A stretch of DNA of 64,000 nucleotides from WTGA01 sp965214055 (GTDB taxonomy: Bacteria; Pseudomonadota; Gammaproteobacteria; Arenicellales; Poriferihabitantaceae): assembly GCA_965214055.1 (NCBI GenBank), contig OZ243931.1, positions 2,418,001 to 2,482,000 of the forward strand, given 5' to 3'. A program made the position numbers and the translations under genes. This document shows, one piece after another, positions 62,021 through 64,000 of the stretch. How positions within the stretch are numbered: the stretch's first letter is position 1; each line of letters opens with the position of its first letter. The notes beneath the pieces are model-generated. The model was not told the origin of the DNA. It made no database searches and was given only the letters and a program-made list of their open reading frames with translations.

Positions 62021-63268
62021 ATGACTTTGAATCCACCCCCCAGCCCATCGACCCCCCCGTCGATGATTTCATCCTGGCTTGAGCCGCACCAAACGGCGTT
62101 CCTGGAATCCCTGGCCGAACAGGGTTACTGTGCGCGCTACATGAAGACTTTACGGCGGTTCACGGATCTCCTTTGCGCCGAGGCCAGGGCCCGCGATCTG
62201 GTTCCCGATGGACTGGATGCGGGGGTTTTCCTCACCCTCGCGGACACCTGCCCGAAAACCGGCTCCGCCTATATGGAGCGGGACCTGACGATGGTTGCCC
62301 GTCGATTCACCGACCATCTGGTGCAGGCCGGCGTGGTGGCTGCCGTGAGTCCACCGCCGCCCACCCCCGGTTCTCCGGAACAGCTGTGCGAAGAATATGA
62401 CCACTGGCTCCGGCACCACCGGGGGATGTCCGGCCGATTAACGGTCTATCGCCATCAGTTGAAAGACTTCCTGTCATTTTGTTGTACGACCACCGGAACG
62501 GCCGAGGACCTGACCTCTCTCACCCCCGATGTTCTGTTCACTTACCTGCACCGTTGTCCCGGCAAGTCCAGATGGCGCATTCGCTATGTCCGCAACCTCC
62601 TGCGGTTTCTGTTTTACAGTGGACGGACCCTACAGGATCTGTCCACGGCGATTCCACGGTCGACGACAACCCGTCCACCCGATGGATTGCCCCGACATCT
62701 TGAACCCGATTTCGTTCAAAAGCTACTCGAAGCGATGCGGGGTGGCCAGCCCCGTGCGTTGCGCAATGTGGCGATGTTCCTGCTGATGGCCCGTCTTGGC
62801 CTGCGGGCACAGGAAGTGATCGCCCTTCGGCTGGAGGATATCGACTGGGGAGCAGGCCGGATGCTGATTCGCGGCAAAGGCCAACAACGCGACCACATGC
62901 CGATCCCGGTGGATGTCGGCGAAGCCCTCGTCACCTGGCTGCGTGATGGGCGCAAGGGGAACGCGCGGCATGTGTTCGTCTGCATCCAGGCCCCGTATCC
63001 TCCGATCATCTCGCCCAATACCTTCCGCCGGGCGTTGCGCGCAGCCTATAAACAAGCCGGTCTGATTCCGCCCCAAGGGAAGGTGCGGGTACATGCCCTG
63101 CGCCACAGCCTGGCCATGAAGCTGTTGGGCCAGGGGTCGTCCCTGGAGGAGGTCGGCGATGTCCTGCGCCATCGTTCTACCTGGTCGACCACCGTGTATG
63201 CCCGGTATGATCTGGATGCCCTGCGTCCCCTGGCACGTCCGTGGCCGGTGCCCGGAGGTGTTCAATGA
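62021..63268 (+). CDS. Tyrosine recombinase 3, intact
   Basis: 415 residues. ATG 62021 is six bases after AGAGGAAA; an upstream ATG at 61976 lacks a site. N-terminal SAM-like domains (LAEQGYCARYMKTLRRFTDL, YRHQLKDFLSFC) precede the catalytic domain with LGLRAQEVIALRLEDIDW, GKGQQRDHMPIP, VHALRHSLAMKLLGQG and VLRHRSTWSTTVYARYD, giving the full R-K-H-R-H-Y set. ATGA overlap with the next recombinase. Resembles the first gene of RIT elements in size. Confidence 0.9.
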   Translation: MTLNPPPSPSTPPSMISSWLEPHQTAFLESLAEQGYCARYMKTLRRFTDLLCAEARARDLVPDGLDAGVFLTLADTCPKTGSAYMERDLTMVARRFTDHLVQAGVVAAVSPPPPTPGSPEQLCEEYDHWLRHHRGMSGRLTVYRHQLKDFLSFCCTTTGTAEDLTSLTPDVLFTYLHRCPGKSRWRIRYVRNLLRFLFYSGRTLQDLSTAIPRSTTTRPPDGLPRHLEPDFVQKLLEAMRGGQPRALRNVAMFLLMARLGLRAQEVIALRLEDIDWGAGRMLIRGKGQQRDHMPIPVDVGEALVTWLRDGRKGNARHVFVCIQAPYPPIISPNTFRRALRAAYKQAGLIPPQGKVRVHALRHSLAMKLLGQGSSLEEVGDVLRHRSTWSTTVYARYDLDALRPLARPWPVPGGVQ

Positions 63269-64000
63269 TTTCAATCACCGAACGCGTGGCCCAGTATCTC
63301 GCCCAGCGACAGGACTTCGGCACCGGCCTGTCCATCAGTGCGGTTCATATATTGAACACATTTGCGACCTTTGCGGTCAATCAGGGGGCCGACTACGTGA
63401 CCACGGAGTTGTTTTGGCAGTGGAAAGAGCAGTACGGATCTGCCAGTCAACAAACCTGGTTCAATCGACTCAGCTATGTGCGCACCTTTGCCCGTTGGCT
63501 GCACGCCCTGGAACCCCAAACGGAGGTGCCTCCACCCGGCTTGATTCCTCGCCGTCGTCATCGGCCACCCCCTTATATCTATCGCACCGAAACAATCACC
63601 GATCTCACCACCACGGCGGCACAACTGTCCTCACCGCGCGGTCTGCGGGGGCCCACCTATGCGACCCTGTTCGGTTTGTTGGCCGTGACGGGAATGCGGA
63701 TCGGCGAGGCCCTGGGACTGGATGATCAGGATGTGGATACCGAAGCCGCGGTACTGCGGATTCGTCATGCCAAGAACAACGGCCATCGAATGATTCCCAT
63801 CACCGGGTGCACCGCACAACGGCTGGTGGCGTACCGGTCGGCGCGGGACCGCCTACTTGGTTCTACCGGTCTTCCCGCCTTCTTCCTGGACGAGCAGAGT
63901 CAACGAATCAGCATCCATTCGGCACAATATAACTTTGCCCGGGTCAGTCATACCATTGGTCTGCGGGAACAAAACTCATCCCGCCATCGTGGCCACGGTC
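63265..64000 (+). CDS. Tyrosine recombinase 4, partial (runs off the window)
   Basis: 245 codons visible. N-terminal domain (VHILNTFATFAVNQGADYVT, WFNRLSYVRTFARWLHALEP) and the beginning of the catalytic domain (TGMRIGEALGLDDQDVD with the first catalytic Arg; HAKNNGHRMIPI with Lys). The HxxR and Tyr motifs lie beyond 64000. Alignable with recombinase 2 from the WLHA..PPP hinge onward, so the two pairs are paralogous. Confidence 0.88.
   Translation, partial: MISITERVAQYLAQRQDFGTGLSISAVHILNTFATFAVNQGADYVTTELFWQWKEQYGSASQQTWFNRLSYVRTFARWLHALEPQTEVPPPGLIPRRRHRPPPYIYRTETITDLTTTAAQLSSPRGLRGPTYATLFGLLAVTGMRIGEALGLDDQDVDTEAAVLRIRHAKNNGHRMIPITGCTAQRLVAYRSARDRLLGSTGLPAFFLDEQSQRISIHSAQYNFARVSHTIGLREQNSSRHRGHG

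Noticed and set aside
1..64000. CRISPR arrays
   Set aside because: No regularly spaced direct repeats with unique spacers were seen; the only short tandem arrays are the pstS repeats and the 13-bp duplication at 4144.

Overview
The window looks like the chromosome of a gammaproteobacterium. The run recA-recX-alaS-lysC-csrA followed by tRNA-Ser(GCU) is characteristic of that class, and rnr-rlmB, hom, recJ, hisG (long form), pntAB and the pst operon support it. Composition is moderately GC-rich, genes are tightly packed with many ATGA/GTGA overlaps, and GTG/TTG starts are common. Genes for demethylation of methylated amines, a branched-chain amino-acid type ABC importer and a fatty-acid dienoyl-CoA reductase suggest a heterotroph or mixotroph that uses methylated osmolytes; this is inference.

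Layout. 1-4058: start of a GNAT acetyltransferase, an exported YHS-domain protein, a GlxA/AraC-type regulator and fadH. 4517-11727: a signalling cluster made of a membrane sensor, a sensor-HAMP-MFS chimera, an orphan periplasmic binding protein, a HAMP/SpoIIE-type phosphatase, an RsbW-type anti-sigma kinase and a convergent STAS antagonist. This is the best candidate here for an undescribed system. 11777-14393: a tandem duplication of a roughly 1.3 kb unit (hairpin leader plus a gene of unknown family); the first copy is frameshifted. 14612-18650: an MttB-like methyltransferase and a FAD/GcvT demethylating dehydrogenase. 18726-19370: a decayed MntA/HepT toxin-antitoxin pair. 19523-24573: a Liv-type ABC importer. 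24741-28219: fructosamine-kinase-like protein, MFS transporter, methyltransferase and SixA-like phosphatase. 28423-34545: recA to tRNA-Ser.

34654-38865 is an accessory island directly after the tRNA. It holds a dnaQ fragment, a Uma2-type gene split by an IS element with a clean 6-bp target duplication, a HigA antitoxin behind a truncated HigB remnant, and a Fic enzyme fused to a MerR-like DNA-binding domain. 39029-44725 is a pst operon with two unusual features: two PstB proteins whose degenerate motifs fall in the same composite ATP site, and a PhoU fused to a catalytically dead LMW-phosphatase-like domain. pstS starts in six in-frame 12-bp repeats, each carrying an ATG. 45268-57300 is mostly core: a Crp/Fnr regulator, hisG, pntBA, rnr, rlmB, a Mth938-type protein, hom and recJ. 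57418-64000 is accessory: a HipAB pair with a perfect palindromic operator candidate, then four tyrosine recombinase genes in two overlapping pairs resembling RIT (recombinase-in-trio) elements. The first pair is frameshifted; the second looks intact and runs off the window.

All assignments come from reading motifs and from family memory; no database search was run.
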